Positions 8,612 through 20,130 of a stretch of DNA of 43,153 nucleotides are shown here, piece after piece; the first letter of the stretch is position 1, and each line of letters starts with the position of its first letter. The stretch comes from Parachlorella kessleri. Taxonomy: Eukaryota > Chlorophyta > Trebouxiophyceae > Chlorellales > Chlorellaceae. Below the pieces are notes generated by a model. It was not told the origin of the DNA. It worked only from the letters and a program-made list of their open reading frames with translations, and searched no databases. Location of the stretch: the NCBI GenBank assembly GCA_001598975.1, contig BBXU01000163.1, positions 1 to 43,153 of the forward strand, written 5' to 3'. Both the position numbers and the translations under genes were made by a program.

Positions 8612-11280
8612 CTAGCTAGCTTCCATTCCCGCCTCCTCTTGCTGCCGTCCCCCAGCCTCTGTCTGCTGGGTTTTGGGTAGGGCACCTTGCAGCAGCTCCT
8701 TGGCCAGGCCCCTGCCGCCCTTCTTTTGCGCCACCAACTGGTCGGTGAGCTCTTGGACCTGCTGGCCAAGCACATATACTATTGCTGGCAGGGACCATGG
8801 GAGGCAGGTGTGCAGTGGTCTGGGAGCAGGCAGTCCAGGTCATTGGGACACAGACTTGTTCCTAGATGCGTAGGCTCATGCAGTTAAAACCTGCTTGGCG
8901 TATGCATGCAAGCCTGGCAGCATGCACAGGGCCCATGCTAGGCGTGGCCTTTCCACTAAAAGCGAGCACCTATGCCAGTCTCCATCAGCACTGCCGCTGT
9001 TCAAGCACAAGTAACACGAGGAGGCCGGTCGGCTAGACCGGCAACCCATGCCCAGCCCGTAACTGACTTCTCAACAAGCAAGGCCCGTCCTTGTCACCTG
9101 CCAGGCATCTTGCACACGGTACTCGCCAATCGCCTCCCGCCTCAGCGCTGTCAGGTGGGCAGCCGTGCCCAGCGCTGCACCCAGGTCGTGGGCGAGCGAT
9201 CGCACATACGTGCCCTTGCTGCACACCACCCTGAAACGCACGCTTTGCGGGTCCTGCGGGTCCCTCTCCAGCTCAAACGCCTCAACTGCACCAGGGACAG
9301 CGTGGCTACACGAGTTGCAGGGGATGTCGGCATGCATAGAAATGAGCCAGGAGGTCATGCATGGACCGCGCCACAGCCGTCTCTGCCTGGCACAATCCCT
9401 TGGCCCAGGGAGCCCACCCCGACGTAGCACACTGCACCTGTCACGGTGCGTGGCTGGCGCTCCACCTCCCCTCCCATTCGTGCCACCTCATACAGCCGCT
9501 TGCCGCCCAGACGAATAGCCGAGAACATGGGCGGCACTTGCTGAATCTCGCCCACAAGCCTCTCCCGTGCTGCCAGCAGCTGCTCATCTGCGTGCGGGGG
9601 GCGGAACGGGGGGGCTGGGGTGGGGAGGGGCACTGCAACATGGCTTGGGCAGGGCCGAGCGTGGCCAGGGGGTGGGTCTTTACCCCCCTGATAGTGGCGA
9701 GCCTTACAACCAAATGGGCGCTTCCAAGAGCCACTGTCGTACCCCGCCCTTGTGTGCCTGTATATACCCGCAAAGCCACAACACAGGCGCCACCGGAGGT
9801 AGCAGCCCGGGCAGGCACAGCCCACCCCCGGCACGCTCCCGCCTCACATGAGCTCACATGCCACAGCAACCAGAAGTCCAGGCACACACCTGTGATATGC
9901 TCCCAGGGCAGCCGCTGGCTGACCTCGGTGTCGGCATCGTAGGAGGGGGTGCCCTCCCCCAGCCGCAGCACCCCTGTGTACTCCTTAGTCATGGCCATGA
10001 AGGCGTCCACGGCCTTGGTGCCCCGCCCCACACACACGATCAGCAGCCCTGCAGTCGCATCATGGTGCCGTGACGGTGGCGCTGAGCAGCACAGCTCACA
10101 CTGTAGTGCGCCGCTGAGGGTGCACAGGCATGACACAGCCGCGGGGGAGCATAGCCTCCCATTGTCAATAGCACTAATCTGTGGGACTTTATGGGCAGCA
10201 GCAGGTAGCAAACGCCCCCACACCCACCCCAACATCTACATACCCACCCATACCCCAACCCCATGCCAGCTACACCAATACCTACACACCCACCCACCCA
10301 CCCACCCACCAACATAGAGGACCACACACACACGCCACCGCAACTAGCAAACACCCCCACACCCACCCCAACATCTACATACCCACCCATACCCCAACCC
10401 CACGCCAACTACACCACCATCTACAAACCCACCCACCCACCTGTTGCCATTGGGTCCAGCGTGCCCGCATGCCCCACCTGCAGCCCCACGGGCCAAGATA
10501 GACTCATATACATACAAAGCAAACAGACTGCTGCACCAGAGGCTGCACTTGAGCATCATGTAAGGAACTGTGCATAGATAGTATGCCGTTGGCAGACTGG
10601 TACAAGTGAAGCCGACCCTGTTTATCGTTATCAGGTCAAATGAATAGGGGAGGCTAAGTCATTACGTCAGCTGGACTAGGAATCCCAAGTGATGGATTGC
10701 TCACTTTCTTGACTTGGATGCGTTTGAGCGCGCCGCGGATCTTGGCACACACATCGAAGCTGGTCCAGGTCTTGGGCTTGTCCACCAGGAGCACCCCATT
10801 CTGCCACGGCCCCTCATCAAGCGGAACCTCAGGCGGCAGAATGGGCGTGGGCATAACCAACACCTTCTTTGGCCGTGGCTGCTGCTGCTGCTGTTGCTGT
10901 TCCTGCCCTGGCTCCACATCCAATTGTTGCTGCTCAGCTCCGTCTAAGGTGTTCACCCCAGGGGCAACTCCTGCGGTTGCCGGCAAGGAGGCGCCTTCTG
11001 CCGCTGCCGCACCGTGTTCGTCGGCTGCAGGAGTGACTATGTCTGGCTCAGCTGCAGCCGCTGTAGCAATGAGGCACCGAGGCGACAAAGATGCAGCCGC
11101 ATGGCTGCCGGGGTGGAGCGGCCCGCAAGGTACCCCGTTCCGGCGTGGGGGACTTGTACTGCCCGCTGGGGAGCCACCGGAAGTGGTTTGTGCAGACACT
11201 CCTGCTGAACCAGCGGCAAGCACTGCCGCGCTGTTGTGTAAGCCCCGCGCAAGCCGAGGCTTCTTACTGGGCTGCTGCAT
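8612..11280 (-). CDS. TRUB: tRNA pseudouridine-55 synthase (TruB family)
   Basis: Six exons join in phase: 11280-10705, 10477-10441, 10048-9890, 9587-9438, 9285-9098 and 8758-8612, giving about 418 residues. TruB converts U55 in the T-loop of tRNA to pseudouridine. The first exon carries a long low-complexity lead with a Gln run, then [16 protein letters not shown]. The 37-base second exon encodes [13 protein letters not shown], with the catalytic Asp at about residue 200. Then follow [56 protein letters not shown] and [15 protein letters not shown], the full set of TruB motifs. The last exon adds [18 protein letters not shown] and an acidic tail. The sequence is bacterial-type, which fits an organelle enzyme. 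However, the first in-frame ATG (11280) begins [10 protein letters not shown] rather than a clear transit peptide, so an upstream exon may be missing. Confidence 0.92.
10208..10440. repeat. C-rich minisatellite in TruB intron 2
   Basis: A 139-base unit starting gcaaacgcccccacaccc at 10208 repeats from 10347 (gcaaacacccccacaccc) to 10440. Within each copy are runs of CCCA. On the transcribed minus strand these read (GGGT)n, a G-quadruplex-type sequence, and the last run touches the 5' splice site of the 37-base catalytic exon. Confidence 0.85.
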
Positions 11281-11697
11281 GTGTAGCAGTGCTGCTGCTG
11301 GTACCTGAGCTCGCCTTCCCAAGGGACCTGCTGGTGACAACAGAAAGTGAGCAAAGGACTGCCTAGTGGAAGTGCAGTAGGCACACTGGCAAGTTTTAAA
11401 TACCAGCACCCACCGACTGATGGGAGTCGTAGGAGCAGCCTTCCCCAGCAGCGGCCTGCGGTCATGGCGGTCCTAGTGCATGCCTGCTCCCTACAGACTT
11501 GCCAGAGAACTATAAATATGTAGTTAATCCAATCTGCCTGAGTGCATAAGGTGGCCTTGTGATTGTGGGGGTAAACACTAGGACAGCTTGGCCGAACCAC
11601 GCATTTCACGACAACAAGCAACTCTCGTAAACTTGCGAGTACTCGCACTTCTGATCGACCGGTAGCATATAGGTAGCTCTGCCCCGACAACAGAAGC
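11281..11697. promoter_or_regulatory. Divergent promoter region, TruB / AIRIM-like
   Basis: About 0.4 kb separating two divergently read start codons. It contains TATAAATA at 11511-11518, about 180 bases ahead of the plus-strand ATG. The TruB open frame continues upstream to about 11409 without an ATG, so an extra TruB 5' exon may also lie here. Confidence 0.35.
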
Positions 11698-13162
11698 ATG
11701 GCCACCCCCTTGGACCTGCGGAACAGGCGCAGGGAGGCGCAGGTGAGTCACCTTGCGAGCACCCTACAGTTGCAGGCCTTGATGCCTTACTTTGAATATA
11801 CAGTGTCGGTATTTTCCAATGCAGAGAACCGTCAGACTTGCTCTCAACGCCTTCAACAGTGGCCTGGACAGGTGGAAGGTGGGCGCTCTTGGTTCCTCCG
11901 TGCTGTGCAGATACATGCTAGCCCCGCTATCCTGTCCAGCACTTGCAGCGACATAACTACCGCCTCACCCTGCAGCGAGCAGCAGCCGAGGGCAAAGTCT
12001 GTGCAAGCGAGCTGGCGAACGCCATCTTGGCAGAGAAGTAAGTTCCTTGTGCTGCCGACCATGTGTGTCCTGAGCAAGCCAGGTGTTGACTTTCCCCTCT
12101 ACCACTAATGCATACGGGATTTGCCAGGTCCCTGTTAATCACTGTGCAGGGACCTGCCTGCGCTTGTCCTTGGTCCCCTGGACGGCATAGCAGGCCTGCT
12201 GCCAGCAGCAGCAGTCAAGCTGCAGCAACAACAGGAGCAGCACTTCAGGAAGCTGCAAGCTTGCCTTTTGCAGCTTAAAGATGCTCTGCACGTCCTCAGG
12301 TACCAAGAATGGGCCTTAATCACTGGTATCTGGATGGATGTGTTATTTGAAGGCGAGGAGCTGCCAAGTTCTAAGGGTGGAGTGACCCGTAGCCCTGTAT
12401 CCGGTATTCTCAAGCAGATACCTCTTCGAGCCGTGCACCATCTGCAGTTGAAGCTTGGTGTTATTTGCAGGGTAGCACTTGGCACAGTTTCTGAGCTTCT
12501 GGAGGTCGAGGCCACATCCCTTTTGCTGGGGAAGGGCGCTGTTTTTGCAGCATTGTCCCTTGCAACTATAGGTGGGACCCATGGAGCGCTGCCCCGCCTG
12601 TGGTACATGTCATGACTGGACCAACAATGGCAGGCTGAATCCTGGTCACCAGTTGCTGGCGACAGCTTGCCTGTCAACCCGAGCAGCCTGTGTATGGGTG
12701 GTCAGCCCGTCTGCTCCTGGCAGGCTTGAAGTGACTGGCAAGTATACCGACAAGCACTCCTTGCCACGCAGGGAAGCTGCTGCAGGAGGTTGTGGACATG
12801 TATGCAGCAGAGCAGCGAGTGAAAGAGGCCGTACTGGCTGGCTTTGAACAGGTCCCAGGTCAGTTTTCTGGCTTTCTGTACATGCTACCTCTTGAACAAA
12901 AATCAACTTGTGCCTGTGCAATTGCACTCACATCCAGTGACAAAGCGCTGCTCTCGTCGCTGACATTGCAGGCCAGTTCTTTGATCGAGGTCCTCACTTG
13001 GATACCCGGAGCAAAGGTGGTGAACGGCAAGATGCAAGGGGTGAACGGTTGGGGAAGGTGCTTCAAGTGTATCTGACTGCCTGGTTATTGTCGCCGGAAG
13101 TGGACGACCAGAGGGTCGAGACAAATTTGGCTTGCATTACAGAGGACATGCGGGGCTTGTAA
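11698..13162 (+). CDS. AIRIM/C1orf109-like protein (tentative)
   Basis: Exons 11698-11742, 11825-11878, 11976-12037, 12150-12325, 12772-12858 and 12972-13162 join in phase to about 204 residues. The protein is almost wholly helical: MATPLDLRNRRREAQ, then RTVRLALNAFNSGLDRWK, LPALVLGPLDGIAGLLPAA, HFRKLQACLLQLKDALHVLR, LLQEVVDMYAAEQRV and the C-terminus VLQVYLTAWLLSPEVDDQRV. Length, helix order and the DGI plus long coiled-coil layout recall the C1orf109/AIRIM family (plant At5g43822-like), a partner of the AFG2 ATPase in 60S ribosome maturation. This is a remembered resemblance, not a match I could test. The fourth donor is uncertain: CTCAG|gtacca at 12300 looks stronger but breaks phase, whereas ACTG|gtatct at 12326 keeps it. 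A missed microexon is the alternative. Confidence 0.5.
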
Positions 13163-13427
13163 GACCAGGAAAATCACTCTTACAAGCTATTGAATACATT
13201 TGGTCGTTGTCACACTGCACTCTTATCGATGCCAGCAGGTTGGCTGCAAGCGATCAAGTTATCAGGCGTCCTGGCAGGCCAAAAGAGCATCTCAGAGAGG
13301 GGGAGGGATGACGTAAGAATGAGTAATTCTCCACGACACGTGGAGCTCATGGTGGAGCTTAGTTGCTTCGCTTCTTCGCTCTTCACTTCCTTGGCATAAG
13401 TACTCAAATGTTCTGGCTTTCCCTTGC

Positions 13428-13432
13428 TGTAA
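13428..13432 (+). terminator. TGTAA poly(A) motif, AIRIM-like gene
   Basis: It lies 266 bases past the AIRIM-like stop and only 16 bases before the start codon of the next gene. A second TGTAA overlaps the stop codon itself (13158-13162). Confidence 0.25.
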
Positions 13433-13447
13433 TGGCACCTTGTCACA

Positions 13448-16400
13448 ATGGATTCTGAAGACTTCCGTGAGGTTCCGTCCCTTCAGCGTCGACAGGAACT
13501 AAGCCTAGACCAAGCTTTCATTTCTATTGGGGAGTTTGGGGCTGGACAGCGGCTCCAGTTATGCGTGGTAAGGCTGCCTGCCTAGAACGTGTCATGGCTG
13601 TGACAACAATTATAGTGCCGATAGAGCACCTCGCAACCAGCTCCTGTGACTGACATGAGCGCAGGCCGGACTCGGCTGGATAGCAGCGAGCTTACAGACG
13701 CTGCTAGCTGTTTTTGCAACTCTCAACCCCGTCCAACCCCACAACATAACTTGTGTGAAGGGCAACGATGCCTGCCTTGCTGAAATAGCCAAAGCACGGC
13801 CAGATGTGTGCAGTCTCAAACCTGGTACTTGGGAGTGGACGCACAAGTGAGTTTTTCCGAGGGGAACCCTGCGCATGCACTCAGCAGCCCTGCTCGCACG
13901 GGTCTTAGCACGGACACTAGAAACACCTTCAAACTGTTCAGTGCTAGTACAGAGAGCGATGGCTCGGGCCATAGCTGTGTCTGCAGGCTGCGCCTCCGCC
14001 CGCAATGCAATATGCATTCGCTGCAGCTAGGTGCTGCTGCGGGGGCGCTGGTGCTGTGTGTTTCCCACTTCCCCATCTCCCTTCTGCTCCAATTTGCAGG
14101 GGCTGGTCCCTTGCGTCAGAGTTCAACTTGGTGTGCGGCACGGAGTGGGCGCTACAGCTTGTGCAGTTCTGCTTCTTTGCCGGCGTGCTACTGGGCTGTG
14201 TTTTGTTCCAGCTGGCCTCTGGGCGCTTTGGTGAGCGGTGAAGGGGGCTGATGCCTATGCGCTGAGCATGCCCTGCCCATGTGTCGCCCTTACTACTTGC
14301 CTCGTCCACCCCACAATGGAACTCTGTACATCCCGAGACTCAGCCGTGTGTGCACCGGTGCGCTCAGACAGGCACGCTATAGCTGCCTGTGTAGCTGCGC
14401 CTCATATCAAGCAGGAGTGCCGCATGGTCGCAGGTCGCAGGCGGCTCCTTTACACGGCATCCACGCTGTCCGGCATAGCCGGCGTCATGTGCTGCACAGC
14501 ACCGTCGCTGTGGCTCTACATGTTGTTCCGTGGCCTGACTGGCTTGGCCACGGGCGGGCTGGGCTTGGCCGCCTTTGCGGTGGGCACGGAAAGCTGCGGG
14601 CCCTCGTGGCGCTCCCTTGCGGGGCTGCTGCTGCAGGTCAGTGGCAGTGGCTGTTCTCCTCAAGGGCTGGGACCACTTTGTTTTAGGTGTGACCGCCACT
14701 TAAAGGGTGTCCATGGACTGGCTGGGCCTGGGTAAGGTGTGGGCTGGCATGGGGCCACCAAGGCAGGAGCGTGCGCGTATGGTGGACACCTTGGCTTATA
14801 GTGCCGTTCGAGGCTGGGCGTATGCTCGGGGCGGTACGGTGTCCCTAAATGTCATGTGCATCCGTGGAAGACACATTGAAACGCACAGTAATAGGTCAGC
14901 GAGGTCTCAGGGACATCACACTTCCTCGTTTCTGCCGCATGCAGATCTTCTTCTCAGTTGGTGCCTGCCTGGCGACGCTGCTTGCCTCCGTCGCGCCCGG
15001 CTGGCGCGCGCTGACCCTGCTGTCAGCCTTGGCTTCCCTGGCCTACGTCGGCACCTGGTCCTACGTGAACGAGAGCCCCAGCTGGCTGCTGCTGCGCGGG
15101 CGCAAGGGCGAGGCGACCGCCGCCATCGCAGCGATTGCGTTCGCGAACCGCAGCCGCCCGCCGGAGCTGCCCCTAGCCGACCCCACCGCCTTCCTGGCCA
15201 ACCCCCAGAGCCGCCTGCGGGACCTGCTGGCCCATGGCAAGCTGCGGCAGCGGCTGCTGCTGTCGGGCGTGGGCTGGTTCGCGGCAGGGCTTGCCTACTA
15301 TGGCTCGCTGCTGCTGCTGGAGCCGCTGTCTGGGTGGGATGCGACCAGCAGAGGCGACGGCTCGGTGTACATCACCGCGCTGATGGGGTTCAGCTACGAG
15401 ATACCGGGCGTGGCGGCGGCGGGCCTTGCGGCGGAGCGGGTGGGGCGCAAGTACACGCTGGTGGCGGCGTTTGCGCAGGGTGAGTCGTCGTATTGTGACT
15501 GTGGTACGAAGGGGGGGGGGGGCGCGGTGTAACCCTGCAGGTGCTATTTTGGTCGCAAGAGGTCTTTCTTCCACGCTGGTTGTGGAGGTGTCGGATCCCA
15601 GTTTCGCCCATCGCATAATCAGCGGCGCAGGCTGCCAGAACCTCCCCCAGCGGTTGTGCCCAGCACCGCACACTGCACTCGCGCGGGGTGCTTACACAGA
15701 CCAGCCTTGCCGACCCGCCCTCTGAGACTCCCTGCCCTGCCCCCTCTGCCTCCAGCCGGCGGCTCGCTGATAGCAGCGGCCCTCACCAACTCCGCGGCCC
15801 GGCGGGCCCTTGCGGTGGCGGCGCGCTTTGGCCTGGCAGCGGCCTACGCCACCCTCTTCCTCATCTCGGCCGAGCTGTACCCGGCGGTTGTGCGGAACCA
15901 GGGGATGGCGACCGGCAACTACTGCGCGCGCGTCGGCACGGCTGTATCGCCGGTGCTTGCGCTGCTGGTGGCGCTGCATGTGCGCGGGGGCTGCCTGGTG
16001 CCGCTGCTGGTGGCGGGAGGGGTGTGCCTGGCGGGGGGAGCAACGGTGTTGTTCCTGCCGGAGACCCTGAACAACCCTTGCCCAGAGACGATACAGGTGG
16101 GGTGAAGCACTGCACGCGCGACGGGAGGGTGGGGGACGGTGCCTGCTGCGGATCATTATGGAGCAGTGCTCATGTGGAACAATAGCGCATAGCGAAAGAA
16201 GTGGCTGGCTGAAGAGGCTTCAGGTGTATGTGCTGCATTGCTTGTACCAAACTGGCCATGGCATACACGGCAGCACGATTGTTAAGAATGACGCGCCTGG
16301 TTTGAGACAGGGCGGCTTGCAAGGAGGCTGTGGGTGGTAGCAGGGTGCCTGAGACAGTGATGTTGGGACAGGGACAGTGGCATTTACCCTCGCCTTGAGA

Positions 16401-16591
16401 CTAGAGGGAGCGAGCCGGCTGGCTTGGAGTGCTTGCTAAGGCAGTTTGCTCGCCGATGAGATTGTGTGCAGGAGATGGATGTGGCGAGCATCAAGCGCCA
16501 GAAGTCTTGGACAATAGCTCTGCGGCAGATGTTCCGTAGCAAGGCCCGGCAGAAGGAAGAAGACGACACCGTCATCATGCGGTCAGCCTAG
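13448..16591 (+). CDS. SLC22/OCT-type MFS transporter
   Basis: Seven exons: 13448-13567, 13665-13846, 14100-14230, 14434-14636, 14945-15479, 15756-16096 and 16472-16591, giving about 543 residues and twelve likely membrane helices. A hydrophilic loop with Cys after helix 1 leads to GWSLASEFNLVCGTEWALQL, the SLC22 organic-ion transporter pattern. The helix 2-3 signature is GRRRLLYTAS. The loop after helix 6 has ESPSWLLLRGRKGEA, the helix 8-9 loop has RVGRKYTLVAAF, and the late motif is ELYPAVVRNQGMATGNYCAR. The protein ends its last helix with FLPETLNNPCPETIQ and has a basic cytosolic tail. Plant relatives (OCT1-like) carry organic cations or carnitine at the plasma membrane or vacuole. The substrate cannot be read from the sequence. 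The first exon begins MDSEDFREVPSLQRRQ, a cytosolic N-terminus without signal peptide. Confidence 0.87.
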
Positions 16592-17196
16592 CCGAGTTCG
16601 TAAAACCCTGCCAGGCATTTGTGGGCAGAGTCATAAACTGATTTATAAAACTTGTGCATCTGCTTTCTTTGGCCCCTTATGCTTTCCTAAACATAACCAC
16701 GCAGGGGCGCTAGAAGCCTTGAGTTGAGAGCCACAGAGCTGCCGATGGCATTGTTTGCGTATGTCTCATTTTGTACTATGTGTCTTGTGCCGGCTCTGCC
16801 ACCTGATGCATCACCTTTTGTTTAGTACTTCTTCAGCGTCCAGGTGCCACCTCTACCCCCAGTGTGCAGGAGCTATCTAGGCCCGCACTTCTTGAGCAGT
16901 TTAATGCAGGTTGTCTCTGCCAAAGGGCTGATACTGCACAGTTCATCTCCACTTGCTTGTTCTAGCTGATGCCAGGGATGTGCGCATGGTTGCAACGTTC
17001 AGCCTGGGTGGGAAGCGTGTGTGGCCACAATGATACCACAGCCATGTGGGCGGTGAGACATGTTATCCTTTGTACTGATTGTGTTCATGAACCTACTCCC
17101 CCAGACCTGGCAAGCACCAGCGGATCCTTGCATCCAGCCCTGGATTGTCCGTTTTATCCCTGTCCGAGTTACCTGCCACCATTTTAACATTTCCCA

Positions 17197-17201
17197 TGTA
17201 A
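17197..17201 (+). terminator. TGTAA poly(A) motif, transporter gene
   Basis: First TGTAA on plus after the stop at 16591. The 606-base distance makes it a weak assignment. Confidence 0.25.
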
Positions 17202-17294
17202 CCGGACAAGTGCCGTCGTCCACATCACCTATCACCAAGCAACAGTTATTCTGTTGCGTCGCAAGGCGAACAACAACCCAGTATCTCTCCGTTC

Positions 17295-17299
17295 TTACA
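17295..17299 (-). terminator. TGTAA poly(A) motif, serine racemase gene
   Basis: TTACA on plus, 63 bases past the stop at 17362 on the minus strand. Confidence 0.45.
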
Positions 17300-17361
17300 A
17301 CCTGCCAGTCTTACTGCCAACAGCAGGTCTAAGCCTTGCCAGAGAGTCACGAACTCCGTCA

Positions 17362-19796
17362 CTAGCTGGGCTTCCACAAATCCCAGAAGCCCTTGGCTGC
17401 AAGGTCTATGTTGCCACCACACAGGATGACACCCACACGCCGGCACTGGCTGTACTGGGGGTCGTGGCAAAAGTGTTGAGATAGGGCTGCTGCCAGACCT
17501 GCTGCCCCACTGGGCTCCACTACCACCTGCACCAAGAGAGCGGTGGGGCCCAGGGGTGAACGACCAGCTATTCCGGGTTGTGCGAGAGTGTGGAAATTTC
17601 TCTGCTAATCCAACGCTGGACTGTGACTCACAAGCGGCACCATACAAAGGCAGACAAGGCAAACTCGGGCGTATGCCAAGCCTGGCAGCTTGAACCATGA
17701 AGCCATACGAGAACACCCTGTCTGCCCTTAGCAGCCCCTCCCCCAAAACGTTTCGTAGGGACCCACTTCGCGCTCAGCCAAGACCTTGGTGCCCAAGGCA
17801 TCGGCACAGTTTCAACCTTCTAACACTACTATGGGGACCAGGAGCATTTCTTTCTCTTTGCAAGAGAAGAAAAAGCTGAAGCCCGCACTCCCGTCACACT
17901 GCCCTTCAAGCGACACCTGGGGTCCTTGGCTGCGGCCCCTTGCCCACCTTCATGCGCTCAAAGCACAGCCGCATGGCCGCCACGATCTCCTCCTCCGAAA
18001 TGGTGATGACCCCGTCAACCAGGTCCCTCACAATGGGCCATGTGAGGTCCCCTAGCCGTGCCTCTAACCCGTCGGCGATGGTCACCGGCTTGGGCGTGGG
18101 CACCAGCCGCCCTGCTGCCTTGCTGGCTGCCACGTCCGCTGCGTTGTTGAGGCCTGCAGCGGTCCCGCGGACAGGGAGGTGCCTGGGGCTCCTTCAGCCA
18201 AGAGGAAGGCGACCGTCGAGGGTACAGCCGGAAAGTGATTTCGAGAAGCCTAATGCGGACGCGCTAATTGCCACTGGAGTGCCATGCCGTAGCAGTGCTA
18301 TAAGGGGAGACATTGATCCTGCGTGAGGCTGCATATACAGGCAGGTGTCACAATTGTGGCTCCATGTGTCTCACCTGTGGGCTCAGCTGCCAGCACCAGG
18401 ATACCCGGCCGCAAGGCCTTGGCTGCCACTGCAATGCCGCTCAACATACCCCCGCCAGAGACTGGCACGATGATAGCATCAAGGTCTGGAACCTGCAACA
18501 GGCTACGGAGATTGCAGGGCCACATCGGGTGCGCACCCGCATCAGAAGACGCTGGCTGAGGTGCATGGCAGGGTCGACTATTAATTAATGGTATGGTTGA
18601 CTGTCGACTTTGAGAGCAGGTGCCGGGCGTAGGTAACCCAGAGTTTCACATCCCGGCCCCTGCCTCTAGGGCTGTACTTGCCTGTTCCAGTAGCTCCAGA
18701 GCTATCGTGCCCTGCCCTGCTATGGTGTCCTTGGCATTGTATGGCGGGATGAACACCGCCCCGGTGGCGGCCTGAACCTCAGCAGTTGCGGCCTCCCGGG
18801 CATCAATTGTGGGCTCACACAGCGTCACCTGACCTGCACTGGCAATACGAGCTGACTGGTAAAATGACAGAACACCTGCCCTTCCAAGCCCCTCTGACTG
18901 GCTCTTAGCAGGCAACCAATCATGTGGGCAGTTGCATTCGGTGTGCCGTTGTCAAGTGCCCCAGGCAGAAATCCTCTGCCGTTTCAGGCAGGTTATCCTT
19001 CACTACAAACAACAGTGGAGTTGCGGCACTCGACCGACACAACCCACCCCCATAAGACATGGTGGCCTCTATTTTGCACGCTGGCGCCCCTTGGGGAATG
19101 ATGATGTTTGCCGTGATGCCTCGCAATTTGGCAGCCAAGGCCACAGCGCCTGCATGGTTGCCTGCACAAGCCACCACGAGGTTGGAAAGTGAACTCCACA
19201 GTCTTGCAATAGACAAGGGCGTCTTGGAATTACGACGGGGTGATCACTTGAGCCAGGCAGGACTGGCGGACCGACTGCATCTGCCTTATCTTCCCTGAAA
19301 CAGACCCATTGCCAGCCACAGACTTGTACACATATGTACCTGAGCTGTGTGTCACAACCCCCCTGGCTGCCTCCGCATCCGTCAAGGAAAAGATTGAGTT
19401 GCAGGCTCCTCGGAATTTGAACGCGCCACCTGCGTGTGGGCAGTGCCACTATGGAAGTGCAGCTGTGGGTGGCCCCTTGCCCAGCACCTAAATGACGAAA
19501 TGGCTCTGAGCAGACATATAATTTCATCTCAGGAGACCTCAACCTTCTTTCACCTTTCTGGAAAATCTCGCACTTGAAAAAGACCTCCCGGCCGCACAGC
19601 TTGTCTATTGTGCTGCAAGTTTGGACCTGCACCACAGTGCCAGGCTGGGGTTTGGCAGGTGAGTCGGGCAGGTCGAGTCTCAGCACGGGTCTGCAGATGC
19701 AGGATATCCTACCGGTGTTACATGTGCGTATGGAGCTATTCGTTGGGCTGCAGCCTGGATATCTGCCAAAGTCACGGCGTGCAGATTTCCCGTCAT
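17362..19796 (-). CDS. SRR: Serine racemase / serine-threonine dehydratase (PLP fold type II)
   Basis: Eight exons join in phase: 19796-19713, 19626-19554, 19429-19340, 19161-19048, 18833-18682, 18492-18375, 18138-17948 and 17526-17362, giving about 328 residues, the usual family length. It opens VTLADIQAAAQRIAPYAHVT. The Schiff-base Lys is at about 57 in GGAFKFRGACNSIFS, followed by HSSGNHAGAVALAAKLRG, PPYNAKDTIAGQGTIALELL, the phosphate-binding SGGGM at 183-187, and VVVEPSGAAGLAAAL. The C-terminus is ILCGGNIDLAAKGFWDLW. The family makes D-serine from L-serine and also eliminates water to pyruvate, and it is cytosolic in plants and algae. No targeting peptide is seen. The fifth intron begins with GC (ACAG|GCAAGT). 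At the metal-site loop the sequence is EPTGADVAASK, about one residue shorter than the EPxGADDxxxSK form I recall in plant enzymes. Confidence 0.92.
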
Positions 19797-20130
19797 GTAT
19801 GCCCTGCTGCCTGCCGTCAAAGTGCTACGACTGTCGCGTCCCAGTTTCTTGGTGACGTTCTTCTAGCTCTTCACAGCTTGGAGACTGTGCCTCACATGAT
19901 CAGTGGACAAGTGGCTCAAGCTCCTAAGGTAACCCTGTTCCCTTCTGCTGTCGGCAAAGTCGGATACGAGCCAGACGGTCAAAGCGAGCTACACCTGGCA
20001 TATTTTGCGCCTCCGGAGCTGGCGGGAGCTCGCTCGCGCCCAACGAGTCGGTCCAAGGTGGCTTCGCGTCCGTCCAAAAGCGACATGCAGCGCAGAATTC
20101 CCCAAAATTGTTGGTCTCAACACGAACTGA
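19797..20130. promoter_or_regulatory. Divergent promoter region, serine racemase / cysteine-rich gene A
   Basis: About 330 bases between two divergent start codons, which must contain both promoters. No clear TATA box or repeated element stands out. Confidence 0.35.

Larger units (their letters stand above)
16592..17361. other. Convergent 3' intergenic region, transporter / serine racemase
   Basis: About 0.77 kb between two facing stop codons, with lower GC. It holds TGTAA on plus at 17197-17201 and on minus at 17295-17299. Nothing else gene-like is visible. Confidence 0.5.

Noticed and set aside
10040..10408. Gly/Val-rich open frame on minus (GVGVGV type)
   Set aside because: It is the translation of the intron minisatellite within TruB and has no homology-like features.
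10208..10440. Repeat array considered as CRISPR
   Set aside because: Two long degenerate C-rich units inside an intron of a eukaryotic gene, with no constant-length spacers.
12300..12305. Donor CTCAG|gtacca for exon 4 of the AIRIM-like gene
   Set aside because: A good donor by sequence, but it puts the next exon out of frame with an early stop. The donor at 12326 keeps the frame, although a missed microexon would also solve it.
14707..15483. Open frame of 258 codons on plus, rich in Arg, Gly and Ala
   Set aside because: It overlaps transporter exon 5 in another frame. The transporter frame has clear membrane helices and family motifs, so this is a shadow of GC-rich coding sequence.
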